Assembly: GCA_947629395.1 (NCBI GenBank)
Contig: CANRDQ010000004.1
Location: 1 to 64,000, forward strand
Reading direction: 5' to 3'
Length of the DNA stretch: 64,000 nt
DNA from: an uncultured Bacilli bacterium
Lineage (GTDB): Bacteria; Bacillota_I; Bacilli_A; RF39; UBA660
In this document: positions 33,566 through 41,502 of the stretch, one piece after another
Layout of the letters: every line of letters starts with the position of its first letter
How positions within the stretch are numbered: the stretch's first letter is position 1
Notes under the pieces: generated by a model
What the model was told of the DNA's origin: nothing
Database searches by the model: none
The model's input: the letters and a program-made list of their open reading frames with translations, nothing else
Translations under genes and position numbers: made by a program

Positions 33566-34471
33566 CTATTCCCTTCTATTCTTACTAATTAACTCCATAG
33601 TTTCAGTTAATTGTTTAACACGCTCAATAATCCTTCGCCCTTTAACTTGCGAGGCGGCAGTGTTTGTTTCTGATAGATTAACTTCTAATTCTTCAAGTGT
33701 TAAATTAGAAGTAAAGAATGTTGGTAAATGTTGTTCCATACGATATTGTAAAATGGGACCTAAAATTTCATCTCTAGCCCAACTAGTAGAATTTTCCGCA
33801 CCAATATCATCTAATAATAAAAGTGGAACTTTTTTTACATATTCAAACTTTTCTTTAAAGTCTGAAGAAAATGACGCTTTTAAATCTCTTAAAAATTCTG
33901 GATAATACACAGTGGCACTGCGAACATTTTGTTTTGCCATTTCATTAAATAAAGCTGAAATCAAATAAGTTTTACCGCTCCCAAAAGATCCTACCAAATA
34001 TATTCCTTTTGGAGACGCACCATTCTTGTATTCATCCATAAATTTTTTAAAGTATTTTATAATAGGCAGTCTAGCCTTATCATCTTTATAAATATTTTTA
34101 AAAGAGGCTTCTGATACTTCTTTAGAAATATCAAATAATTTTAAGTTGTTTTTATATTTGTTCTGTTCTAAAATTTTTAAAGTTTTCTGACACGCTACAT
34201 AAGAAAAAGTTATTTTTTCTTTTCCTACGATTGGAGTCAAAATATAGCCACTAATTTTATTTTTACAGAAAGCTTGTCCTGGACAGTTAGCACAATTTTT
34301 CTTTTCTCCTAAGCATTCCTGCAACCTGGTGGTGTATTTCATAAGTATTGCATCTGAAAGATCTAGCGTTTGCATAAAATCATAAAAATCTTGATCACGA
34401 CAAGCGCTATAATAAGAGTTTTTCAAAGTGTCGGTATTCAAATTTTTAACTACTCGTTTTAATTCCTGCAT
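33566..34471 (-). CDS. dnaI: Primosomal protein DnaI (helicase loader)
   Basis: AAA+ ATPase that loads the replicative helicase. 301 residues. The N-terminal zinc-binding region CLGEKKNCANCPGQAFCKN is followed by the AAA+ domain with Walker A GSFGSGKTY, Walker B PLLLLDDIGAEN, sensor 1 FFTSNLT and the arginine-finger region RIIERVKQL. ATG 34471 is chosen by the GAGGTGAAGGT ribosome-binding site. It heads a two-gene operon with the RNB nuclease under a TTGCTT/TATTAT promoter. Confidence 0.95.
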   Translation of the reverse strand: MQELKRVVKNLNTDTLKNSYYSACRDQDFYDFMQTLDLSDAILMKYTTRLQECLGEKKNCANCPGQAFCKNKISGYILTPIVGKEKITFSYVACQKTLKILEQNKYKNNLKLFDISKEVSEASFKNIYKDDKARLPIIKYFKKFMDEYKNGASPKGIYLVGSFGSGKTYLISALFNEMAKQNVRSATVYYPEFLRDLKASFSSDFKEKFEYVKKVPLLLLDDIGAENSTSWARDEILGPILQYRMEQHLPTFFTSNLTLEELEVNLSETNTAASQVKGRRIIERVKQLTETMELISKNRRE

Positions 34472-34493
34472 ACCTTCACCTCTTCCTAATTTA

Positions 34494-34522
34494 ATAATAC
34501 GAAATCTAATGAAAAAAAGCAA
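34494..34522 (-). promoter_or_regulatory. Promoter of dnaI
   Basis: TTGCTT (34517-34522), 17 nt, TATTAT (34494-34499) on the minus strand. Confidence 0.65.
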
Positions 34523-34637
34523 TAGAATATCTTATTTTTTTAGTTATAATTCTTGAATCAGAACATATTTTTATTTTTAATTGATAAAAAGCAAACAATT
34601 TAATTAGCATTTTATAATATTTTCCTATTATGTCTTT

Positions 34638-36719
34638 TTATGATAGACAAGTCTCTATTTTAAAGCCATTATTTTTAAAGTTGACTTTAATACTTCCATT
34701 TAAATCTGTTCTATAAATTTTGGATTTATCTAAAATCTTTAACACTTTATTATGCGGATGACCATATTTATTATTCTTCCCTACGGAAATAAGAGAATAA
34801 GTAGGATTAATACTCTTTATAAAGTCTTTACTGCTGCTGGTATCTGATCCATGATGTCCAACTTTAAGGATATCTATTTTACCTAAATCATAAGTTTTTA
34901 AAATTTCTTTTTCACTTCTACTTGAAGCATCTCCCATCATTAATAAACTAATATCAAAATATTTAATATATAATACTAAACTACTATCATTTTCATTATA
35001 TAAATTTTTATTTAAGGAAAACACTTCAAAAGAAGATACATTAAAACTATCATCTTGTTTTAAAACTTTTACTTTATGTACTTTATTTATTTGTCTTTCT
35101 AAATAATTTTTTTCACCTTCATTTATATAAATATTATCCACTTTAAAATTTTGAAGTAAAGTTAAGGCTTCTCCCAAATGATCATAATCTCCATGAGTTA
35201 AAACTAAATAATTAATTTTCTTAATACCCAAAGATTTTAAATATGGAATAGTTTTAGATTTAACAATAGAATAATTATTTTTCTTTTTCCATTTTTCACT
35301 TACAAAATTCATTTTGCCACCAGTATCTACAAGCATTGTTTTACCTTTAGAATAAAATAAGATACTATCTCCTTGTCCAACATCTAACATCACCATAAAT
35401 TCAGGTTTTAAAATATTCATATAAAAATAATGAAATACTAAAATAATTAAAAGTATAAAATATAATATTTTTTTATTTAAAGATAAACTACCAATTATAA
35501 AAATAAATAAACCAATATAATATATTAAATTAAGTTTAGGAAATATTAAAATACCAAACTTAATATTCTGTAAAGTAGTGGCACTCCATTCTAAAATATT
35601 AGTAATTAACAAAAATATAGAATCTAAAAATGGTATAAAAGTTGTAACTATTGAAAGAGGAAAAACAATTATAGTTACAAAAGGAACATAAAATAAATTA
35701 TAAATAATACTCATAAAATTTATTTGATAAAAGTTATAAAGACTTATAGGTATACTAATTAAAAAAGATATTAAAGAAGTTAAAAATAATTTTGAGAAAT
35801 AGTATTTAGGTTTATTTAAAAAGTCACTAAACAATATTAAAGAAAAACTTATACCAAAAGAATATAAGAAGGCAACATCATATATAAAGTATGGTGATAT
35901 AAATAAACAAATAGCTAAAGTTAAAATAAAGATATTGATAGGTTTTATATAAAAGTAATATATTTGATTAATAGAAAATAAAATGAAGAATAATACCGCT
36001 CTTAAAATTGATGGTGAAAATCCTACTAAAAATAAATAACTAATTAAAAATATAATTACTATTAAATATCTTTTTACTTCTTCTACTTTCATCTTTTTTA
36101 AAAGTTTTAATAATATTCCACTTAATAAAGTAATATGCATACCACTAATCGCAAATAAATGAGATATTCCTAATTGTCTATAACTTTCTAAAACGTTGTC
36201 TTTAAGTTCTTTTTTATCTCCTAGTAAAAAGGTTTTTAAATAAGATGAAGTCTTATAATTATCAAGATGTTTTATAATATTATTTTTTACTTTAAAGTAT
36301 AAAGATTCTTGATTACTTATAATCTTATATTTAGAAATAGATATTAAATAAAATGTATCTTGTCTATATAAATAATTTTTATAAGAAAAACTATTTTCAA
36401 TAGTATTATCATCAGGTATTTTAAAATCTCCATAACATTTCATCTTGATACCTAATTTAATTTTCTTTAAAAAACTATCTTTTTCTTGTTTTGTTTTAAA
36501 ATAATAATTACCAACTACTCTTTCTTTATTTTCTAAAGTAACAGTTAACTTATCTCCATCTATTTTATAACTTTCGACGATACCAGTTATAGAATTAGTA
36601 TTTTCATTATATTTACTTACTTTAGGTATTTGAAGATAAATAAAAACATAAAGTAAGGAAATTAAACATATTATTAGATAAAGATAATTAGAGAGTAAGA
36701 CGGTTCTTAATTTTATCAA
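34638..36719 (-). CDS. comEC: Competence protein ComEC/Rec2 (DNA uptake channel)
   Basis: A 693-residue polytopic membrane protein that moves single-stranded DNA across the membrane. An N-terminal OB-like extracellular segment (DGDKLTVTLENKERVVGNYY) is followed by the competence domain with FAISGMHITLLSGILL and about ten membrane helices. The C-terminal metallo-beta-lactamase domain has LDVGQGDSILF, LTHGDYDHLGEAL and GHHGSDTSSSKDF. The start is a TTG 8 nt after GGAGA, inside the end of comEA (32-nt overlap), giving translational coupling. Full-length, with intact motifs. Confidence 0.95.
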   Translation of the reverse strand: MIKLRTVLLSNYLYLIICLISLLYVFIYLQIPKVSKYNENTNSITGIVESYKIDGDKLTVTLENKERVVGNYYFKTKQEKDSFLKKIKLGIKMKCYGDFKIPDDNTIENSFSYKNYLYRQDTFYLISISKYKIISNQESLYFKVKNNIIKHLDNYKTSSYLKTFLLGDKKELKDNVLESYRQLGISHLFAISGMHITLLSGILLKLLKKMKVEEVKRYLIVIIFLISYLFLVGFSPSILRAVLFFILFSINQIYYFYIKPINIFILTLAICLFISPYFIYDVAFLYSFGISFSLILFSDFLNKPKYYFSKLFLTSLISFLISIPISLYNFYQINFMSIIYNLFYVPFVTIIVFPLSIVTTFIPFLDSIFLLITNILEWSATTLQNIKFGILIFPKLNLIYYIGLFIFIIGSLSLNKKILYFILLIILVFHYFYMNILKPEFMVMLDVGQGDSILFYSKGKTMLVDTGGKMNFVSEKWKKKNNYSIVKSKTIPYLKSLGIKKINYLVLTHGDYDHLGEALTLLQNFKVDNIYINEGEKNYLERQINKVHKVKVLKQDDSFNVSSFEVFSLNKNLYNENDSSLVLYIKYFDISLLMMGDASSRSEKEILKTYDLGKIDILKVGHHGSDTSSSKDFIKSINPTYSLISVGKNNKYGHPHNKVLKILDKSKIYRTDLNGSIKVNFKNNGFKIETCLS

Positions 36720-37386
36720 ATATACTATCTCCTATACCTTTAATATTTTTTATTTCTTCAATATTTTTAAAACCTCCATTACTAGTTCTATAATCAATAA
36801 TATCTAAAGCTTTAGCTTCTCCTATCCCACTTAAAGTCATTAATTCTTCTTTAGTAGCTTTATTTAAAGAAATAGTTGTAGATGTATCACTTTCATTATT
36901 TTGACTTTTATTTCCATCAATACAAGCATCATTTTGTAATTGATAATTTTCTGAATATTTACAAGCTTCTATAGCTGCGGTTTCTTGTTCCTTAGTTTTA
37001 ATAAAATTACTTACTTCCCATTTACTATAGATAATAATAACCATTTCATCTTCTACTTTTTTACTTAAATTAACAACAGAAGTATCAGCTTTATCAGTAA
37101 GTCCTCCTGCCATATCGATAACATCTTTAACACGACTATTACTTTTAATTAAATAAGTACCAGGTAAATTTACTTCTCCTTTAATATCAACATAGATTTC
37201 TTCCTCATCAGTTATAGTAGTAATATTATTACTTTCAGTTTTCTTTAAAGCCATAATTGTTGTTTTCTTTTTAGGTTTTTCTTTCGTTAGACTTTTAGTT
37301 AAAACAACACCTCCTGTCATTAATAAAAACAAAAGAAAAATAGAACCAATTATGATTTGTTTACGATAACGATATTTAAATGTCAT
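36688..37386 (-). CDS. comEA: Competence protein ComEA (DNA receptor)
   Basis: About 232 residues. One N-terminal membrane anchor (IIIGSIFLLFLLMTGGVVL), an SLBB domain (VDIKGEVNLPGTYLIKSNSR ... DMAGGL) and a C-terminal double helix-hairpin-helix (LNKATKEELMTLSGIGEAKA, IKNIKGIGDSIFDKI) that binds double-stranded DNA. ATG 37386 follows GGAGGTGGG. It forms an operon with comEC. No comEB lies between them. It suggests competence together with the pilus-like genes near 44 kb. Confidence 0.95.
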   Translation of the reverse strand: MTFKYRYRKQIIIGSIFLLFLLMTGGVVLTKSLTKEKPKKKTTIMALKKTESNNITTITDEEEIYVDIKGEVNLPGTYLIKSNSRVKDVIDMAGGLTDKADTSVVNLSKKVEDEMVIIIYSKWEVSNFIKTKEQETAAIEACKYSENYQLQNDACIDGNKSQNNESDTSTTISLNKATKEELMTLSGIGEAKALDIIDYRTSNGGFKNIEEIKNIKGIGDSIFDKIKNRLTL

Positions 37387-37411
37387 TTTCCCACCTCCAC
37401 TTATATTATTA

Positions 37412-37440
37412 TAAAAAAAAAGAAAGTTGCCCAACTTTCT
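37412..37440 (-). terminator. Terminator of ftsW
   Basis: GAAAGTTG/CAACTTTC stem (37422-37429 / 37432-37439) followed on the minus strand by nine T residues. Confidence 0.85.
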
Positions 37441-38598
37441 TTATTTACTTTTTGATTTTCTTTTTTTCTTAGCTTCTCCTCTAATACCTGTTTCTACACT
37501 AACTCTTTGGACAAAGGTTAAAGCAATAATTAGACACCAAGTAAAACTTCCTCCATAACTCATAAATGGAAGTGGTACTCCTGTCATAGGCATTAATCCA
37601 AAAAGTCCCATTAAGTTAACTGCTATATGGCAGAAAATATAGATGGCTACTCCATAACAGATTAAAGCTCCCCTATCGGTATAACTATTTTTACCAATAA
37701 TTAATATTTTAGTTAAAGTTAAGAAATACGCAATGAGTAAAGCTATACCACCAACTAAACCAACTTCTTCGACAATAACAGCAAAAATAAAGTCTGTATA
37801 AGGTTCTGGTAAATACAAATATTTTTGAGTAGAATTACCTAGCCCTACTCCTCTAAGTCCACCATTGTTCATCGCAATATAACCATTACAAACTTGCGAA
37901 CCTGTTGAAAATAATCTATCACATGGTCGTGTAAAGTTAAAACGTTCTAATTGTCTTGATTGCAGTAAATTCATACCACTAAACAAAGCAAATACAACTA
38001 GTAAAACAGCCATTACTATTCCTGCAGATATGGTATTAAATTTTATTTTACGAGGTACAGTTGACGCTAAAAACATACAACCTACTATAACCATAAATAT
38101 AATAGCGGTACCAAGATCTGGTTGTAGTAAAATTAAAAACGTAATTACTCCTGCGACAGCAATTGGAAAAAGACTATACCAATAACTATTCAACTTTTTC
38201 TCATTAACTTCATAATATCTAGCCATCCAAATAATAAATATAACTTTAATAAACTCACTGGGTTGAACACTAAAGAAACCAAAATCAAACCAACTCTTAG
38301 CTTGATTATGAACTTGTCCAATGATAAGTAATGATATCAATATCGCACCAAGTACAATAATTCCTAACCACGAGACTATTCCATAAAACTTAGTATTAAA
38401 ATTTATCATTATTAGAAAAAGTATTAAACCTGATCCTAAAAAAACAGCTTGTTTTAAGAAATAATTATAAGGACTTACAGCATGAGACATATAAGCAGTT
38501 ACATTACTAGATGAAAAGACCATTATCAAACCTGCAATAAATAAAATGATGGTTATTAAAAATAATGGTTTATCTATATATTTAATTACCTTTCGCAT
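37441..38598 (-). CDS. FtsW/RodA/SpoVE-family peptidoglycan polymerase (SEDS)
   Basis: A 385-residue integral membrane glycosyltransferase with about ten helices. SEDS motifs: LIMVFSSSNVTAY at the N-terminus, QPSEFIKV, LLQPDLGTAIIF, NNGGLRGVGLGNSTQK, EPYTDFIFAVIVEEVGL and the C-terminal GVPLPFMSYGGS. The basic KKKRKSKSK tail and motif pattern fit FtsW or its sporulation paralog SpoVE better than RodA. The role is septal (or spore cortex) peptidoglycan synthesis. FtsW and SpoVE cannot be separated by sequence alone. Confidence 0.92.
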   Translation of the reverse strand: MRKVIKYIDKPLFLITIILFIAGLIMVFSSSNVTAYMSHAVSPYNYFLKQAVFLGSGLILFLIMINFNTKFYGIVSWLGIIVLGAILISLLIIGQVHNQAKSWFDFGFFSVQPSEFIKVIFIIWMARYYEVNEKKLNSYWYSLFPIAVAGVITFLILLQPDLGTAIIFMVIVGCMFLASTVPRKIKFNTISAGIVMAVLLVVFALFSGMNLLQSRQLERFNFTRPCDRLFSTGSQVCNGYIAMNNGGLRGVGLGNSTQKYLYLPEPYTDFIFAVIVEEVGLVGGIALLIAYFLTLTKILIIGKNSYTDRGALICYGVAIYIFCHIAVNLMGLFGLMPMTGVPLPFMSYGGSFTWCLIIALTFVQRVSVETGIRGEAKKKRKSKSK

Positions 38599-38628
38599 TT
38601 TACCACGTCCCTATCTTTAAATAATTTT

Positions 38629-38656
38629 ATCATATTTTAATAATTTGATAAAGCAA
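38629..38656 (-). promoter_or_regulatory. Promoter of ftsW
   Basis: TTGCTT (38651-38656), 16 nt, TATGAT (38629-38634) on the minus strand. Confidence 0.5.
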
Positions 38657-38681
38657 AATTATATCATAGGCAACTTGTATT

Positions 38682-38709
38682 AACACATTTTACATAAAGT
38701 CATATCTTA
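38682..38709 (+). promoter_or_regulatory. Candidate mother-cell sigma (SigK-like) promoter of the YjcZ-like gene
   Basis: The -10 CATATCTTA (38701-38709) fits the SigK pattern CATAnnnTA. The -35 AACA (38682-38685) fits mACm but with a 15-nt instead of 16-nt spacer. No good SigA promoter is visible at this place. Confidence 0.4.
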
Positions 38710-38737
38710 TATTAGATTAGAAAAGGAGGCATTGGTT

Positions 38738-38902
38738 ATGTATTATTATGGTGGCGGATCTTGTGGTTGTGGAAACAATAACTATCAATCATACTATCCA
38801 ACTTGCGGATATCAACAAAACAACAATAACTCTATATACGCAATTATCTTAGTACTATTCATCTTACTGGTAATCGTGCTTGGAACTAGATTTGCAAATT
38901 AA
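38738..38902 (+). CDS. Small YjcZ-like sporulation/membrane protein
   Basis: A 54-residue protein with strong AAAGGAGG 10 nt upstream. The Gly/Cys/Tyr/Asn-rich head (MYYYGGGSCGCGNNN) is followed by one C-terminal membrane helix (IYAIILVLFILLVIVLG) and RFAN. This is the plan of the YjcZ family of tiny sporulation proteins. A SigK-like promoter and a good terminator flank it. Role unknown; spore coat or forespore membrane in the family. Four Cys may form disulfides or bind metal. Confidence 0.7.
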   Translation: MYYYGGGSCGCGNNNYQSYYPTCGYQQNNNNSIYAIILVLFILLVIVLGTRFAN

Positions 38903-38934
38903 AAGGTAAAAACTTTCTTTTTACCTTTTTTTTT
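38901..38934 (+). terminator. Terminator of the YjcZ-like gene
   Basis: Stem AAAGGTAAAAA / TTTTTACCTTT followed by TTTTTTT. The def -10 box begins immediately after it. Confidence 0.85.
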
Positions 38935-38936
38935 GA

Positions 38937-38942
38937 TATAAT
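38937..38942 (+). promoter_or_regulatory. -10 box of def
   Basis: TATAAT directly after the terminator of the preceding gene, about 22 nt before the def start. The -35 falls in the terminator stem and has no consensus. Confidence 0.5.
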
Positions 38943-38963
38943 ATACGCAGTTGGGGTGATAAT

Positions 38964-39530
38964 ATGTTAAAAACAAAGGATATATTAGATGAAAAAGATA
39001 AGAGACTTCGTAATATAAGTAAAGATGTAGTTTTCCCTTTAACAAAGCAAGATAAAAAAGTTATAGATGAGATGATTGAATATTTAGTTAATAGTCAAAT
39101 TGAAGAACTTGCTGAAAAATATGACTTACGTCCTGGTATGGGAATGAGTGCTATTCAATTAGGTATTGCTAAACGTTATTTTGTAATTGTTTATGAAGTT
39201 GATCCTGAAGCAAAAGATAATAATGATAGATTTGATACTTATATAGTAGTAAATCCAAGAATTATTAGTAACTCTATGGAAAAGATTTATGTTGATTTAG
39301 GTGAAGGTTGTTTAAGTGTTAATCGTGATGTTGATGGTATTGTACCAAGATATGCCCGTGTAACTGTGGAATATTATGATGAAAACGGAAATAAGAAAAC
39401 AACTAGAGCTCGTGAAGAGTTAGCTATAGCTTTTCAACATGAAATAGATCATTTAAATGGAATATTATTCTTCGATCATATTGATAAGAAAAATCCATTT
39501 AAAGGACAAGATGAATATAGAGCAATCTAA
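38964..39530 (+). CDS. def: Peptide deformylase
   Basis: Removes formyl from nascent N-terminal Met. 188 residues, matching the longer Gram-positive (type II) enzymes. The three motifs are present: GMGMSAIQLG (usual GxGxAAxQ), EGCLSV with the metal-binding Cys, and QHEIDHLNG with the HExxH metal site. The RBS GGGGTGA precedes the ATG. Monocistronic with its own terminator. Confidence 0.96.
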   Translation: MLKTKDILDEKDKRLRNISKDVVFPLTKQDKKVIDEMIEYLVNSQIEELAEKYDLRPGMGMSAIQLGIAKRYFVIVYEVDPEAKDNNDRFDTYIVVNPRIISNSMEKIYVDLGEGCLSVNRDVDGIVPRYARVTVEYYDENGNKKTTRAREELAIAFQHEIDHLNGILFFDHIDKKNPFKGQDEYRAI

Positions 39531-39560
39531 AAGAAGTATGTTATTCATACTTCTTTTTTC
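39529..39560. terminator. Terminator of def (possibly bidirectional with toxN)
   Basis: AAGAAGTATG (39531-39540) pairs with CATACTTCTT (39546-39555), followed by TTTT. It lies between two convergent genes. Confidence 0.85.
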
Positions 39561-39567
39561 ATATTTT

Positions 39568-40080
39568 TTAATTATTAAATTGATTACATTTCTCTTCAAG
39601 TAAAATAAAATTACAACATCTTTGCTTTACATTATCTGGCAACTTATTATCTTTATATTTATTATATAATTTAATTGCTTTACCTTTAACAGATTTAATA
39701 TTTTTATTTAACCATCTTAACTGATTTTTTAATAAATTTTGTCTTTGTAGCTCTGAAGTTGTTTTAGGTTTACTATTAAGATCAAATAATTCATAATTAC
39801 CTGCTTTTACCGGAATCATGTTATTAAAATTAATAACACCCAATCTTCCACCATCAATTTTAATTAAATCAATGTTGTTTCTCATGTTTAAATGCTTTAC
39901 TTTTGGACTGGATAAAGGAGCAAAATATTCACAGTCATTTACAAAAAATAAAATTCCTATAAAGGGTCTTAGTTCTTTTCTACCTGCATTATAAGGTACT
40001 TTATTATCAAAGTTTCTTAAGTAATCACAATAATTATAATCAACTTTTACTATTTTGAAATTTCTTATCATATTAATCAC
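39568..40080 (-). CDS. ToxN/AbiQ-family endoribonuclease toxin of a type III toxin-antitoxin system
   Basis: About 170 residues. The family signature runs through the protein: FKIVKVDYNYCDYLRNFD, VPYNAGRKELRPFIGILF, YFAPLSSPKVKH, IDGGRLGVINFNNMIPV, NQLRWLN and the C-terminal RCCNFILLEEKC. The LSSPK stretch corresponds to active-site residues T52, S53 and K55 of ToxN. Such toxins cut mRNA and are held inactive by a repeat RNA, and several block phages by abortive infection. GTG at 40080, 10 nt after AGGAGG, is the likely start; an ATG three codons later is the alternative. The antitoxin repeats are 400 bp upstream on the same strand. Confidence 0.92.
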   Translation of the reverse strand: MINMIRNFKIVKVDYNYCDYLRNFDNKVPYNAGRKELRPFIGILFFVNDCEYFAPLSSPKVKHLNMRNNIDLIKIDGGRLGVINFNNMIPVKAGNYELFDLNSKPKTTSELQRQNLLKNQLRWLNKNIKSVKGKAIKLYNKYKDNKLPDNVKQRCCNFILLEEKCNQFNN

Positions 40081-40140
40081 TATATTAGACCCTCCTTTCT
40101 TCAATATTTTTTTATTACATCTGAAATCAGATATAATATT

Positions 40141-40350
40141 TAAGCACTGTGGATTTGTTGCTATTTAATTACAGTCATTTTCATAGACTGGTTCTAGGTG
40201 ACTCAAACCACAGATTTTTAATTTAATCGTTAATTAGTTAGTTAACACGCTAGTTCTTACTAAGTGATGTTTTATTAAATTACATGATTACATAATTAGA
40301 AGCCTTGTAGCAAACTATCAGCGCAATTAAACTAATTAAAGAAGTGCTTA
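40141..40350. ncRNA. Structured insert between toxI and toxN, bounded by inverted ends
   Basis: The ends TAAGCACT (40141-40148) and AGTGCTTA (40343-40350) are perfect inverted repeats. Inside are further stems: CTGTGG/CCACAG (40147-40152 / about 40208-40213), CAGTC/GACTG, and GTTAA...TTAAC. UUGCUA/UAGCAA and UUUAAUU/AAUUAAA can pair long range. The unit has no ORF. A plus-strand TATAAT (40132-40137) sits exactly upstream of the left end. It could be an independent small RNA, the leader of toxN, or a small MITE-like insertion. None of these is proven. Confidence 0.45.
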
Positions 40351-40440
40351 TAATTGATATATTTTATTGGTATTGATATATCAAAATACAAACACGATTT
40401 ATGCATTATCTCACCTCACACAATTATATAACATTTCTAA

Positions 40441-40474
40441 AAAAAACAAAAGACTAGAGTTTGCTCTCTAGTCT
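40441..40474 (-). terminator. Terminator after the antitoxin repeats
   Basis: AGACTAGAG (40451-40459) pairs with CTCTAGTCT (40466-40474), with a T-rich run on the minus strand. In type III loci it limits toxin relative to antitoxin. Confidence 0.9.
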
Positions 40475-40483
40475 ACTTTTTTT

Positions 40484-40587
40484 ATTTCACATTTAATGGC
40501 TGGAATCACCGCTTTTTTAATTACCATTTTTGGCTGGCATCACCGCTTTTTTCATTTCCACTTTAGGCTGGAATCACCTGCTTTTTT
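40484..40587 (-). repeat. Antitoxin tandem repeat array (3 units of 34-35 nt)
   Basis: Units 40484-40518, 40519-40552 and 40553-40587. They are imperfect: unit 2 has GATGCC for GATTCC, and unit 1 has an inserted A in GCAGG. Confidence 0.9.
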
Positions 40588-40650
40588 GTGCTACATAGTA
40601 GCATTATTATTATATGCAAATTTGCACAACATAATAATATTTGTGCTTAT

Positions 40651-40679
40651 AATATAACATATTATAACAAATAAGTCAA
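40651..40679 (-). promoter_or_regulatory. Promoter of the toxI-toxN locus
   Basis: TTGACT (40674-40679), 17 nt, TATATT (40651-40656) on the minus strand. Confidence 0.75.
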
Positions 40680-40700
40680 TCAATTGTTCATATTTCTTTT

Positions 40701-41498
40701 TTATACTTTCTTAAACCATTCCAAATAAATATCTAAATCCTCTTTATGATATACATAACATCTACTTAATCTAATAAATAAAACTATTATCATTAGACTT
40801 CTTTTATAATTTTTATCTGCCTCAAAGAAACTTAAGATATAATCTTTATCTAATTTATTAAATAAATTTACATTAGAGAATAAAGCAAAGTAAAAGTCAT
40901 ATATCCTATCTCCTACTACAGGCATAGGATCTATTACTAATATTTCATTGTTGTTAATTAAAAAATTGTGAGTACCAAAATCTCCATGTATTAGGTATTT
41001 ATCAATCTTATAATTATCAACATTATCTAAAGCTCTAGATACTTTATCAAAATTTAAATTAAGAGATTCTATGGCTTTTTTAGAATAATCTACTTCACTT
41101 TTTAAAAAAGCACTCCAAGATAAAATATCTTCATATAAATAACCAAAACCAGCATATTCATACTTTTTATAAGAACTAGTTATTTCATATATTTGTTTTA
41201 CTATATCAATAACAGAAATATCTTCTTTACCTGTATATTTTTCTCCCTCTAAAAATTCAAAACAAATATATTTTAATTTTTCATTATAAGTAACAAGCTT
41301 TTGAAACTTATTATTATCTTGATAAAACTTTAAAAATTCTACTTGTGTCTTTAGAGTATTTTCATCTACTGTCTTAATTAAATATTTATTATCTAAACTA
41401 AAAACAATAGATTCAGTTGCTCCTTCTGTATAATATTTGATTTTAGGATTATGAAAATTTATTTTAGTTTTTAAATCTTCTAATATGTTTTCTATCAT
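40701..41498 (-). CDS. Aminoglycoside phosphotransferase/choline kinase-like kinase
   Basis: A 265-residue cytosolic protein with the APH/CHK fold. The catalytic loop is YLIHGDFGTHNFLI (Asp as base), and the metal-binding segment is ILVIDPMPVVGDRIYDF. The N-terminal lobe has EGATESIVFSLDNKYLIKTV with an ATP-binding Lys. The substrate is unknown and need not be an antibiotic; many such proteins act on small-molecule or sugar alcohols. It starts 4 nt after the ylbL stop and is translationally linked to it. Confidence 0.8.
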   Translation of the reverse strand: MIENILEDLKTKINFHNPKIKYYTEGATESIVFSLDNKYLIKTVDENTLKTQVEFLKFYQDNNKFQKLVTYNEKLKYICFEFLEGEKYTGKEDISVIDIVKQIYEITSSYKKYEYAGFGYLYEDILSWSAFLKSEVDYSKKAIESLNLNFDKVSRALDNVDNYKIDKYLIHGDFGTHNFLINNNEILVIDPMPVVGDRIYDFYFALFSNVNLFNKLDKDYILSFFEADKNYKRSLMIIVLFIRLSRCYVYHKEDLDIYLEWFKKV

Positions 41499-41502
41499 AA
41501 TA

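Larger units (their letters stand above)
40441..40644 (-). ncRNA. ToxI-type RNA antitoxin with three tandem repeats
   Basis: On the minus strand three repeats of 35, 34 and 35 nt lie at 40553-40587, 40519-40552 and 40484-40518. The unit begins AAAAAAGC[A]GGTGATTCCAGCC. The core GGTGATnCCAGCC resembles the known ToxI repeat, which begins AGGTGATTTGCTACC. Repeats end at an intrinsic terminator (40441-40474), the standard antitoxin-terminator-toxin order. A 5' hairpin (TGCTAC/GTAGCA) precedes the array. ToxN would cut the transcript into single repeat RNAs that inhibit it. Confidence 0.85.

Noticed and set aside
40141..40220. Structured insert considered as tracrRNA, tmRNA, RNase P RNA or SRP RNA
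   Set aside because: None of the conserved core sequences of these RNAs is present, and there is no Cas9 or repeat array. A 6S-like fold could be neither shown nor excluded.
40484..40587. Tandem repeats considered as a CRISPR array
   Set aside because: Units follow each other without unique spacers, no cas genes are near, and a ToxN gene and terminator follow, as in type III antitoxins.
40701..41498. APH-like gene considered as an aminoglycoside resistance gene
   Set aside because: Only the general kinase fold motifs are visible, and the gene is coupled to ylbL. A resistance function is not supported.
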